A stretch of DNA of 12,336 nt from Sphingobacterium sp. UBA2700 (GCA_002354335.1 DELI01000021.1:1-12336), one strand, 5' to 3'; shown: positions 1 through 6,082, counted from the first letter of the stretch. Numbers and translations are program-made. The notes: generated by a model not told the origin, from the letters alone.

Positions 1-22
1 CACTATTCAGGGACAGACAAAA

Positions 23-53
23 ATCTCACATCTAAAATCTAATGTCTAATATC
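23..53 (-). repeat. Four in-register 7-bp repeats at the 3' end of the thioredoxin-like gene
   Basis: On the plus strand the heptads ATCTCAC, ATCTAAA, ATCTAAT and GTCTAAT follow each other without a gap from 23 to 50 and a further ATC follows at 51-53. Read in the direction of the neighbouring minus-strand gene they are TTAGAT-type heptads. They contain that gene's TAG stop (39-41) and supply its last few codons (D-I-R-H). No coding function is expected for the rest. They share the TTAG core and 7-bp phase with the arms of the repeats at 1250-1689 and 12169-12319, but the sequence differs, so kinship is only suggested. Confidence 0.75.
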
Positions 54-536
54 CAGATAGGGCATAAGTTTCTTCAATTTTCCTTCGCCATTGAAATGCT
101 TAATTTCTTTTCCGGTTTCTGCGTTATAGATATATGCGAAGGGGAAATTCTTTGGGTTAAAGGCCAATATAAACTGACCTGTGGGGTCGTGGAGGAAATG
201 TACATTTTGTTTGCCGATGAGTTCTTTGGCAAACATGTTTAGCATGCCTTCAACCTGACCTTTTTCCTGCATCGCTACAAAATAAAAATCGGTATGCTCT
301 TTAAATTTATCTAAGGACTTTCCGACCTCCGATGCCAATTCCTGACAATGTCCACATCCTGGATCGTAGAATACTAAGACATTAATTCCCTTTTGGGATA
401 ATGAATCTGAGGTAAAACCTTGATTGTTCTCCATTTTGAACATGCCTTTAAAAGCTGGTAGTGTATCGGGGACCTGCGCATGTGCAGTACTCAGCATCAT
501 CAGAAATAGGAGGAGTCTATATATAAAATTCTTCAT
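39..536 (-). CDS. Secreted thioredoxin-like (TlpA/redoxin-type) protein
   Basis: The product is 165 residues. Residues 1-20 form a signal peptide (positive K2/R7, hydrophobic core, A-H-A before Q21), so the mature protein should be exported to the periplasm. The mature part reads as one thioredoxin fold: a beta strand ending in V-F-Y-D-P-G-C-G-H-C, with the redox pair C61-G-H-C64, and N-F-P-F at 130-133 where P132 is the expected cis-proline facing the active site. The CGHC pair is that of oxidising protein-disulphide isomerases, but Bacteroidetes TlpA-like proteins vary here, so the direction of electron flow cannot be told. The ATG at 536-534 is the only start that gives a signal peptide. 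It is divergent from purN with 138 bp between starts. The last codons and the stop lie in a heptad repeat, so the C-terminal tail may have been replaced. Its substrate is unknown. Confidence 0.85.
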   Translation of the reverse strand: MKNFIYRLLLFLMMLSTAHAQVPDTLPAFKGMFKMENNQGFTSDSLSQKGINVLVFYDPGCGHCQELASEVGKSLDKFKEHTDFYFVAMQEKGQVEGMLNMFAKELIGKQNVHFLHDPTGQFILAFNPKNFPFAYIYNAETGKEIKHFNGEGKLKKLMPYLDIRH

Positions 537-600
537 AATCTTGTAAAATCCGCTTTTAACTTAGCTAAATCTACTGATTTCGGTTCAATTGCGCGCCCTT

Positions 601-634
601 TTGCCCCTACTTTTCAAAAAAACCTCTATATTTG
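601..634 (+). promoter_or_regulatory. Predicted promoter of purN (Bacteroidetes sigma-ABfr type)
   Basis: TTG at 601-603 (preceded by TT) and TATATTTG at 627-634 match the Bacteroidetes -33 (TTG) and -7 (TAnnTTTG) elements. The 23-nt spacer is at the long end of the accepted range. It would start transcription near 640, about 35 nt before the GTG start of purN. This is a motif match only. Confidence 0.55.
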
Positions 635-674
635 AGTTGATTTCATTTATTTATTTATCAATCATAGAAACATT

Positions 675-1250
675 GTGAGAAAACGCATCGCTATTTTTGC
701 TTCAGGTTCTGGTTCAAATGCTCAAAAGATTATGGAGCATTTCAAATATTCTGACGGTGCCGAAGTAGCCTTAGTGCTTAGCAACAACCCGGAAGCCTTC
801 GTGTTGCAGCGCGCTGATAACTTTGAAATTCCTACGCATGTTTTCGATAGACATGATTTTTATGAAAGTAATGAAGTTGTCGATCTTTTGAAAAGATTAG
901 ATATTGACCTTGTCGTTCTTGCTGGCTTCCTATGGTTAGTTCCCGACAATTTGTTGAAAGCATTCCCAAATAAGATTATCAATATACATCCGGCACTACT
1001 TCCTAAATTCGGCGGAAAAGGAATGTATGGCGATCGTGTTCACAAAGCGGTATTAGAAGCAGGAGAAGAAGAGCACGGCATTACGATCCACTTTGTAAAT
1101 GAAAACTTCGATGAAGGTGAAGTAATCTACCAAGCGAAGTTCCGTGTGGAACCAGGCGATACCTTAGAAGTTATTAAATTCAATGGTCAACAGTTAGAGC
1201 ATTTGCACTACCCGAAAGTGATTGAGAATTTGCTTAAGAAGTATAATTAA
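675..1250 (+). CDS. purN: Phosphoribosylglycinamide formyltransferase (GAR transformylase)
   Basis: This enzyme transfers the formyl group of 10-formyl-tetrahydrofolate to glycinamide ribonucleotide, step 3 of de novo purine synthesis, in the cytoplasm. The 191-residue product has the full family layout: the phosphate-binding loop A-S-G-S-G-S-N (9-15), and the catalytic strand I-N-I-H-P-A-L-L-P with N103 and H105. D146 in H-F-V-N-E-N-F-D-E-G completes the Asn/His/Asp triad known from E. coli PurN (N106, H108, D144). The G-K-G-M-Y-G-D segment (114-120) is the usual Bacteroidetes variant. Translation starts at a GTG; no in-frame ATG gives the N-terminal strand R-I-A-I-F-A-S. The gene stands alone behind its own predicted promoter. 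No canonical terminator follows; the TAA stop runs directly into the heptad arm of the repeat array. Confidence 0.96.
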   Translation: MRKRIAIFASGSGSNAQKIMEHFKYSDGAEVALVLSNNPEAFVLQRADNFEIPTHVFDRHDFYESNEVVDLLKRLDIDLVVLAGFLWLVPDNLLKAFPNKIINIHPALLPKFGGKGMYGDRVHKAVLEAGEEEHGITIHFVNENFDEGEVIYQAKFRVEPGDTLEVIKFNGQQLEHLHYPKVIENLLKKYN

Positions 1251-1302
1251 GTATTTAGTATTTAGTAGTTAGTATTTAGACCTAATACTGACTATCCTTG
1301 CA
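1250..1302 (+). repeat. Left arm of the repeat array: four heptads plus AGACCTA
   Basis: Starting on the last base of the purN stop codon there are four uninterrupted heptads: AGTATTT (1250), AGTATTT (1257), AGTAGTT (1264) and AGTATTT (1271). AGACCTA follows at 1278-1284. This 35-bp arm differs at one position from 12169-12203. Further similarity continues to a CCTT at about 1296-1299. CTATCCTTGCA at 1292-1302 is the perfect inverse of TGCAAGGATAG at 1330-1340 in the first unit. The inverted counterparts of the heptads close each of the three units. Confidence 0.9.
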
Positions 1303-1303
1303 G

Positions 1304-1435
1304 GCTGTCTTGATTCAGGAAAGAAGGGATGCAAGGATAGACAGGATATTGGTATGCCGTATAAATGCGGCCCATATTGGTCGCCATCGGTCTTTATACT
1401 AACTACTAAGTACTAACTACTATTTTGTAGTAAGT
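1304..1435 (+). repeat. 132-bp tandem repeat, unit 1
   Basis: This is the first of three head-to-tail units that each begin GCTGTCTTGATTCAGG. It contains the inverted pair CTGTCT (1305) / AGACAG (1339), a small GCCG...CGGC stem, TCGGTCT (1387-1393; a variant of TAGGTCT), 3 nt, and four heptads TACTAAC/TACTAAG/TACTAAC/TACTATT (1397-1424). A TACTA...TAGTA junction then leads into unit 2. By eye, units 1 and 2 differ at about ten positions and are the same length. I see no open reading frame of useful length. Confidence 0.92.
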
Positions 1436-1567
1436 GCTGTCTTGATTCAGGAAAGAAAGGATGCAAGGGTAGACAGAATATTGGTATGCCGTATAAATGC
1501 GGCCCATATCGGTCGCTATAGGTCTTAATACTAACTACTAACTACTAAATACTATTTTGTAGTAAAT
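1436..1567 (+). repeat. 132-bp tandem repeat, unit 2
   Basis: The same order as unit 1: CTGTCT and AGACAG inverted pair, GCCG...CGGC stem, TAGGTCT at 1519-1525, 3 nt, then heptads TACTAAC, TACTAAC, TACTAAA, TACTATT at 1529-1556. The unit lacks the left arm with AGACCTA and CTATCCTTGCA that precedes unit 1. Only a stub (TAGTAAGT) is left at the junction, so units 2 and 3 look like duplications that lost their left ends. Confidence 0.92.
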
Positions 1568-1689
1568 GCTGTCTTGATTCAGGAAAGATAAGGATGCAAG
1601 GATAGACAGGATATTGATATGCCGTATAAATGCGGCCCATATCGGTCGCTATAGGTCTTTATACTAACTACTAACTACTAACTACTATT
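1568..1689 (+). repeat. 132-bp tandem repeat, unit 3 (terminal copy)
   Basis: This copy has a 1-bp insertion after GGAAAGA relative to units 1 and 2, TAGGTCT at 1652-1658, 3 nt, and four heptads (TACTAAC three times, TACTATT) at 1662-1689. It ends exactly where the TAA stop of the minus-strand serine hydrolase gene begins (1690-1692). The array therefore fills the whole space between the two convergent genes and leaves no other sequence in it. Confidence 0.92.
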
Positions 1690-3126
1690 TTATTTCGTCG
1701 TCAATACCTTCTCCAATAATTTCTTTCCTAAATCTGCGACGCTTAATTCGGAGTTTGCGAGCATTATGACTACAGCTTTTTCATCGGGTACAAAGCCTAC
1801 GAAGGCGTTGAAACCGCCGGTTGCTCCGGTATGGTGGAAATAGATTTGGTCATCGAGCATATTCATGCGCCACGCTAGTCCGATGTCGGTATTTGGTGGA
1901 ATGAAAAACGTGAATTGCTTGGTGAGGTGCATTGCGCGTTGTATGTCGGTTTCGGGGAAAGTCAATTGCGCGATGGTATAGCGGAGCAGGTCATTCAACG
2001 ATGATTTGAGGCCTCCAGTGCTTGTGAGTGCTTGGAAATGCCAGTAGGCAACCTCTTTGCCGTTTTTATCGTATGGTTTAGCGATATTCTTGTTCTTAGG
2101 ATCAATCTTATCGCTGGTGTTGGTCATTTCTAATGGTGTGAGCAATTGCTCCTTCATCAGTTGCATGTAGGGCTTTTTGCTGATGATGCTGATCAACTCG
2201 CCCAAAAGTCCATAGCCGATGTTGCTGTACTCGAACTCTTCTTCGGGTTGACGTGCTGGCTTTACATGTTTTAAGAAGGAGAATAATGCTTTACGATCGT
2301 ATAGAGCGTAAGGGTCTGCTTGATTGAACTTTGGATTCTTGTCGATATTATCGGCTAATCGTGGCAGTCCGGAAGTGTGGTTCGCTAAGGTCTTAAACGT
2401 AATTTTCTGCAGCGCTGGGTTCATAGCGACCGAATCGGGCAGAAATTTCGTGATCGTATCGTCTAATGAGATCGTCCCTTTGTTGACTAGGTCTGCGAGA
2501 AGCGATGCGGTAAATGTCTTTGTTACAGATCCAATTTCATATAGGGTATTGCCGTCGGGAAGGGTATTGTTTCCCTTTGCGGTTTCGCCGTAGAAGAAGC
2601 TGTTTAGCTTGTTCTTGTGGATGACAGCGATTGCCAACGATTGTGCATTTTGTTGTTCTGCATAAGTCCGTGCAAGCGAGTCTACAAAGAAGTCTAAAGG
2701 GTTTTTGGTTTCTACTTGCGAGATAACAGTCTCTTTCTTCGGTCCCTGTTTGGGGTCTATCGGTTGAAACATCAATCCTGTAAACTTCATCGTCGAGTCG
2801 ATCGCCAATGCCAATCCAAGTTCGGTACTGCCAAAAGAAACGCGATATAGCGCCGTTCCTTTGCTAAACTTGTCGAGCTCCGAGTTTTGAATCTTCCCTA
2901 AAGAAAACAGCTTCTCAGAGGTTTTGATAAAGTCCTCCCTACTGATTGCTTGTTGGAAAGATGGTGCCGCGAGCGAGTAGATGGAGTCTGCTTGCTGGGT
3001 ATTGATCAAGAATTCGATTCTGTTATAGACTGCGCGGTTTTTTCGTTCGTCTTCTGATTGAGCAAATGTGCTTTGCAGCAAGACGAACAGCATAACGAAA
3101 CATATGCTTATCTTTTTGATTGTCAT
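1690..3126 (-). CDS. Exported serine hydrolase: DUF3887-like domain plus class C beta-lactamase fold (S12 type)
   Basis: The product is 478 residues from the ATG at 3126; a TTG 6 bp upstream (3132) would add two residues, and numbering here follows that longer form. Residues 1-24 are a signal peptide ending F-A-Q. Residues about 30-125 form a small alpha/beta domain that resembles DUF3887. From about 145 to 475 lies a beta-lactamase/penicillin-binding fold with its three motifs: S202-V-T-K205 (nucleophile and base), Y302-S-N304, and H434-T-G436. This pattern belongs to the S12/AmpC-like group (D-Ala-D-Ala carboxypeptidases, D-aminopeptidases, esterases). The true substrate is not visible, and being a beta-lactamase in the resistance sense is not established. 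It is the last gene of the LiaF/LytS/LytTR operon, 20 nt after the regulator gene. The stop codon abuts the repeat array. Confidence 0.9.
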   Translation of the reverse strand: MTIKKISICFVMLFVLLQSTFAQSEDERKNRAVYNRIEFLINTQQADSIYSLAAPSFQQAISREDFIKTSEKLFSLGKIQNSELDKFSKGTALYRVSFGSTELGLALAIDSTMKFTGLMFQPIDPKQGPKKETVISQVETKNPLDFFVDSLARTYAEQQNAQSLAIAVIHKNKLNSFFYGETAKGNNTLPDGNTLYEIGSVTKTFTASLLADLVNKGTISLDDTITKFLPDSVAMNPALQKITFKTLANHTSGLPRLADNIDKNPKFNQADPYALYDRKALFSFLKHVKPARQPEEEFEYSNIGYGLLGELISIISKKPYMQLMKEQLLTPLEMTNTSDKIDPKNKNIAKPYDKNGKEVAYWHFQALTSTGGLKSSLNDLLRYTIAQLTFPETDIQRAMHLTKQFTFFIPPNTDIGLAWRMNMLDDQIYFHHTGATGGFNAFVGFVPDEKAVVIMLANSELSVADLGKKLLEKVLTTK

Positions 3127-3146
3127 CCCCAAATCTACAAAACAAA

Positions 3147-3887
3147 TTATAAACCGATTACCTGTTTCAATCGGGCGTATCCGGATTTGCTGATATTCAC
3201 TTTACCTCCGCTACTCAAGGTGGCGATATAACTGTCTTTTTCCATGGGTTCGATCTTCTGTAACAAATCCACACGAACGATAAAAGAGCGGTGAACGCGG
3301 ACAAATTGCTTGCCGTCGAGCTGTTTCTCGAAGGAGCTCATGGTCTTATTCTTCAGATACATCCCATCATTGGTATGTATTTTAACGTAGTCATCATAGG
3401 CCTCCAAGTAATTAATCTGTTGTACAGGGATGATCTTAATTTGAGCACCTGTTTTTACGACGATACGTTCTAGAGATTCTTCCTCTAATGTTTCCTGAAG
3501 CTTCTCTGTTTCCAGTTTCGGATTGGCATTGCTTTGAAAAGATGCTTTGAACTTGTCAATTGCTTTCTCAAAACGATCCGGACGGATAGGCTTTAATAAA
3601 TAGTCTATCGCATTTTTTTCAAATGCTTTTAAGGCATACTCATCAAACGCCGTAGTGAAGATGATATGCGGGTGGCTATCGAGAAGTTCTAGCATTTCGA
3701 AACCGGTTAATTTCGGCATCTGTATATCGAGGAAGATTAAATCAGGTTGATGTTGCTGTATCGCTTTTACGCCTTCAAAACCATCGTTGCATTCCGCCAA
3801 TACTTGGAATTCAGGGTGCTGTTGAAGGTATTCTAAAACCATGCTGCGTGCTAGGGGTTCATCATCAATTAGGATAGTCTTTATCAT
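3147..3887 (-). CDS. LytTR-family response regulator
   Basis: This is a 246-residue two-component regulator of the LytR/AgrA type. The receiver domain (1 to about 118) has the acidic pair D8/D9, phospho-acceptor D54 in I-F-L-D-I-Q-M-P, T79 and K99 in L-L-K-P, so the phosphorylation site is complete. A charged linker (about 118-138) leads to a LytTR DNA-binding domain (about 140-245). It carries the typical L-E-A-Y-D-D-Y-V segment (161-168) and V-H-R-S-F-I-V (198-204). LytTR domains bind pairs of short direct repeats about two helical turns apart. The ATG overlaps the TGA stop of the kinase gene (ATGA), which points to translational coupling. The kinase is its obvious partner. Its targets are unknown, but a direct repeat upstream of this operon makes autoregulation plausible. 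Confidence 0.95.
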   Translation of the reverse strand: MIKTILIDDEPLARSMVLEYLQQHPEFQVLAECNDGFEGVKAIQQHQPDLIFLDIQMPKLTGFEMLELLDSHPHIIFTTAFDEYALKAFEKNAIDYLLKPIRPDRFEKAIDKFKASFQSNANPKLETEKLQETLEEESLERIVVKTGAQIKIIPVQQINYLEAYDDYVKIHTNDGMYLKNKTMSSFEKQLDGKQFVRVHRSFIVRVDLLQKIEPMEKDSYIATLSSGGKVNISKSGYARLKQVIGL

Positions 3888-4921
3888 TGTGGTATTCTTA
3901 ATGTAGATATAAACGTTTGGTCTTGTGTTTCTGTCAGCAATAAATCTGTGCGTCCGAATAGTAGATATAAGCGTCGTTGAATGCTCGATAGTCCGAATCC
4001 CGTGCCTTTTTTCTGTTCGGTTTGATCCGACTCAAATGGATTGCTGATCTGTATAGTCAGTATATTATCTGTTAAAGTTAAGTGTATTTTTATTAAAACT
4101 TGTTCGGTGACATTGTATAATCCGAATTTGATTGCATTTTCAACTAAAGGTTGCAGGATCATTACCGGGATCTTTCCAGCCAGTACTTCATCATTATAAT
4201 CGAATTCCGTAGATAAGCGGTGTCCAAAACGCACCTTTTCAATATCCAGATACAGTTTCAGGTGATTAAGTTCATCTTCTACCGTGCTAAATTGCCGATC
4301 GTCTTTACGCATTGTTCCGCGCAGGAAGTCGGATAGTTGGAATACCATGTTGCGGGCTTCCGTTGGTTTGCTGCCGATGAGTGCGATTATGGAGTTTAAG
4401 CTATTGAATAGGAAGTGAGGTTGTAACTGTTGTCGCAGGTTATACAGCTCAGCATCGCGGACCATGCGCTCGCTTTCGTCCTTTCTTCTTTTGTTTTCCA
4501 GCAATTCCTCCTGTATGTTCCAAAAAATGTTGATAATCATGACGCAGGTGATGATCAAGAAGTTGATAACGAAACGGAAGGGTAGACTGAAGGTTAAATA
4601 AAGAAGATTTTCGTCCGGTACGAATTGGATAATTAGGAAACGGGTAATAAGAATACTAATCAGGGTGAAGATGGCCGCTATAGAAAAAAGCTTCCAGAAG
4701 TTTTTGTTGTTCGGAAGGTAATATTGTAATGAGCTATAAACTAAATAGGTGATTCCCGTGATTGATAATGCTGAGATGGTGGCATCGTATATTGCTGCAT
4801 CTTTTGCAACTTTAGACCACCACAATAGACTGTAGACAATCAGGAAGTATAAAACGCAAATAATCCATGACGAGGCGTGGATTACAGAGCGTTTGCTTTG
4901 TTCGTTGAGCGGTTTTCTCAT
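3884..4921 (-). CDS. LytS-type sensor histidine kinase, four membrane helices, no extracellular sensor domain
   Basis: The product is 345 residues. Four hydrophobic helices lie at about 17-34, 50-67, 76-100 and 112-133. A short coiled coil (about 135-165) leads into the His_kinase domain (PF06580 type) with L-Q-P-H169-F-L-F-N-S-L-N, where H169 is the phospho-acceptor. The ATPase part has the N box L-V-E-N262-A-I-K-F-G and the G box G-T-G-F-G-L-S-S (306-313). The loops between the helices are very short, so there is no room for a periplasmic ligand domain. The signal probably comes from the membrane or from a partner such as the LiaF-like protein encoded 8 nt upstream. The C-terminus overlaps the regulator start by 4 bp. 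Confidence 0.95.
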   Translation of the reverse strand: MRKPLNEQSKRSVIHASSWIICVLYFLIVYSLLWWSKVAKDAAIYDATISALSITGITYLVYSSLQYYLPNNKNFWKLFSIAAIFTLISILITRFLIIQFVPDENLLYLTFSLPFRFVINFLIITCVMIINIFWNIQEELLENKRRKDESERMVRDAELYNLRQQLQPHFLFNSLNSIIALIGSKPTEARNMVFQLSDFLRGTMRKDDRQFSTVEDELNHLKLYLDIEKVRFGHRLSTEFDYNDEVLAGKIPVMILQPLVENAIKFGLYNVTEQVLIKIHLTLTDNILTIQISNPFESDQTEQKKGTGFGLSSIQRRLYLLFGRTDLLLTETQDQTFISTLRIPQ

Positions 4922-4929
4922 AGCGTATG

Positions 4930-5811
4930 TTAGCTGTTTTTGATAGTCAAGCCGCCGAAGATTGATGTCCCCGTGATATAGATTTTCTTGTTTTCGTCTG
5001 TTGTCACTTCAATCATGGGTCTGCGGTCATCGAGCTCGCCAAATACGGAGGCAACATTGGAAGATACACGCCAGTTGGTAGGGACAATAATTTTTGTACT
5101 ACCGAACAATTGGAAGGTGTCAATAACAACCGGTTGTTTCAAATCTGCCTGAAGGAAGTTCAAGTTGGTGCTACCGAAAACGGAGGTAATATTTCCTCCT
5201 AAGAAATTCTTTGATAGAATAATCTTTTTAGTGTCTGAGAAAAAGTTGTCTACTTTGAGGTAATTCTCGAAATCAGGACGGTAGCTTCTATAGGAAGCAT
5301 CCCTATGCTCAATGCGGTCTGCTTGAGCATAGGAATTTGTAGGATTTGCGGTATGGGATTCTGATTGGTTTCCCTCGTAAGTTGCAGGGTCACCGTAGCC
5401 AACACGCTTATCCCAGTCGTATTCGTCGTCTGTAGGTGTTGTTGGAGGTAGTTTTGGAGTTTCGCGATTACGCTTGATTAAGTAAATGCCTAGAATAATA
5501 GCCCCTACAGGGATAATAAAGCGTCCGAATGATAAGTCCAATTCGTTCTTTAATAGAAAGATACTACCGATAGCGATAAGAATAATCGATGATTTTTTTT
5601 CGAATTTTGAGTTTACTCCGATCACTAAACCGATGATGATAAGGATTGTTTCCCATCCGAAAATCCAGGAGGGAACAATGCTTCCCATGTTCATGTTTTT
5701 CAACAAGATAGCTACCCCGAAGAAAACAATGAACATGCCGGCCATGGTGGTCGAATTATTGTTTCTTGGTGGTTTCTCGCCGTTGTTCTTGTTTGTTTGT
5801 TGTGTGTTCAT
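4930..5811 (-). CDS. LiaF-like membrane protein (four-helix N-domain, repetitive C-terminal domain)
   Basis: The product is 293 residues. After a polar N-terminus, four helices lie at about 22-38, 52-66, 73-88 and 95-112, with the G-x-x-(L/I)-L-L-K-N type loops (32-39, 82-89) typical of the LiaF-TM (DUF5668) domain. A disordered, acidic and Gln/Ser-rich linker covers about 115-180. The C-terminal region (about 185-293) holds four spaced F-G motifs (F212, F236, F257, F285), each in a short beta-strand context such as S-V-F-G-S-T. This fits the stacked-strand LiaF C-terminal / cell-wall-active-antibiotic-response domain. In Firmicutes, LiaF restrains the LiaS kinase. Here the gene heads an operon with a LytS kinase and a LytTR regulator, so a similar role is inferred. 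The ATG at 5811 follows a weak AAGG. Confidence 0.82.
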   Translation of the reverse strand: MNTQQTNKNNGEKPPRNNNSTTMAGMFIVFFGVAILLKNMNMGSIVPSWIFGWETILIIIGLVIGVNSKFEKKSSIILIAIGSIFLLKNELDLSFGRFIIPVGAIILGIYLIKRNRETPKLPPTTPTDDEYDWDKRVGYGDPATYEGNQSESHTANPTNSYAQADRIEHRDASYRSYRPDFENYLKVDNFFSDTKKIILSKNFLGGNITSVFGSTNLNFLQADLKQPVVIDTFQLFGSTKIIVPTNWRVSSNVASVFGELDDRRPMIEVTTDENKKIYITGTSIFGGLTIKNS

Positions 5812-5840
5812 AGCCTTGCGTCATTTAATTAAGTATAACC

Positions 5841-5878
5841 CAAAAGTAGAGCGAATATAAGGATATGCCCATAGCAAA
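5841..5878 (-). promoter_or_regulatory. Candidate promoter of the LiaF-like operon
   Basis: On the minus strand, TACTTTTG (plus-strand CAAAAGTA at 5841-5848) is a full match to the -7 consensus TAnnTTTG. It lies about 30 nt before the LiaF start codon. The nearest TTTG upstream (plus-strand CAAA at 5875-5878) is 26 nt away, longer than the usual 19-23, so the -33 element is doubtful. A promoter with a poor -33 box would fit an activated operon. Confidence 0.4.
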
Positions 5879-5899
5879 TAGGTCTTCGGAGTCTTTTTT

Positions 5900-5930
5900 T
5901 CGGTGAAATGCTGTAAAAAATCGGTGAAAT
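5900..5930. promoter_or_regulatory. 10-bp direct repeat with 21-bp period, candidate LytTR operator
   Basis: TCGGTGAAAT occurs at 5900-5909 and again, identically, at 5921-5930. The start-to-start distance is 21 bp, two helical turns, with an 11-bp spacer. LytTR regulators are known to bind pairs of about 9-bp direct repeats with this geometry. The repeat does not match the published LytTR consensus closely. It lies roughly 65-95 bp upstream of the predicted start of the LiaF/LytS/LytTR operon, a normal activator position. Confidence 0.45.
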
Positions 5931-6006
5931 AGTTTTAGGTCGCCTCAAACGTTTGAACCTCATGCAGATTAACGCCTTAATATAAATATATTTTTTTTTA
6001 ATAAAA

Positions 6007-6039
6007 TTTGGTTGATTGAAATTAATTATTATATATTTA
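6007..6039 (+). promoter_or_regulatory. Weak candidate promoter of the PUR-domain gene
   Basis: TTTG at 6007-6010 and TATATTTA at 6032-6039 (one mismatch to TAnnTTTG) are 21 nt apart, about 45 nt before the ATG at 6083. The region is very AT-rich, so chance matches are likely. Confidence 0.3.
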
Positions 6040-6082
6040 TGACTGAAAATAGAGGGTTAAACTTAAATTTTATACTAATCTA

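Noticed and set aside
42..242. Open frame on the plus strand opposite the thioredoxin-like gene
   Set aside because: It lies entirely antisense to a gene with a signal peptide and CGHC motif, and its product shows no recognisable features.
1421..1440. TACTA-TTTTG-TAGTA junction hairpin as a standalone terminator
   Set aside because: A 5-bp A/T-rich stem is too weak; it is better explained as the junction of a right arm with a truncated left arm.
1250..1689. CRISPR array or integron-like attC array
   Set aside because: The repeated unit is the full 132 bp with no unique spacers between copies, there are no cas or integrase genes nearby, and no coding cassettes lie between repeats.
1250..1689. 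Coding potential or a small peptide in the 132-bp units
   Set aside because: Frames are closed quickly by stops (TAA/TAG are built into the heptads), and the 1-bp insertion in unit 3 would break any shared frame.
2324..2593. Plus-strand frame inside the serine hydrolase gene
   Set aside because: It is antisense to the conserved catalytic region; a shadow of codon bias, not a gene.
1690..3126. Calling the serine hydrolase an AmpC beta-lactamase resistance gene
   Set aside because: The three active-site motifs are shared by many S12 peptidases and esterases; HTG in place of KTG and the extra N-terminal domain give no evidence of antibiotic hydrolysis.
5486..5860. Plus-strand frame of 124 residues opposite the LiaF-like gene
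   Set aside because: It covers the antisense of the four membrane helices and would run through the operon's promoter; nothing supports expression.
5812..6082. Riboswitch or structured leader in the divergent intergenic region
   Set aside because: I found a direct repeat, a short palindrome and AT-rich promoter-like DNA, but no conserved multi-stem pattern or leader terminator.
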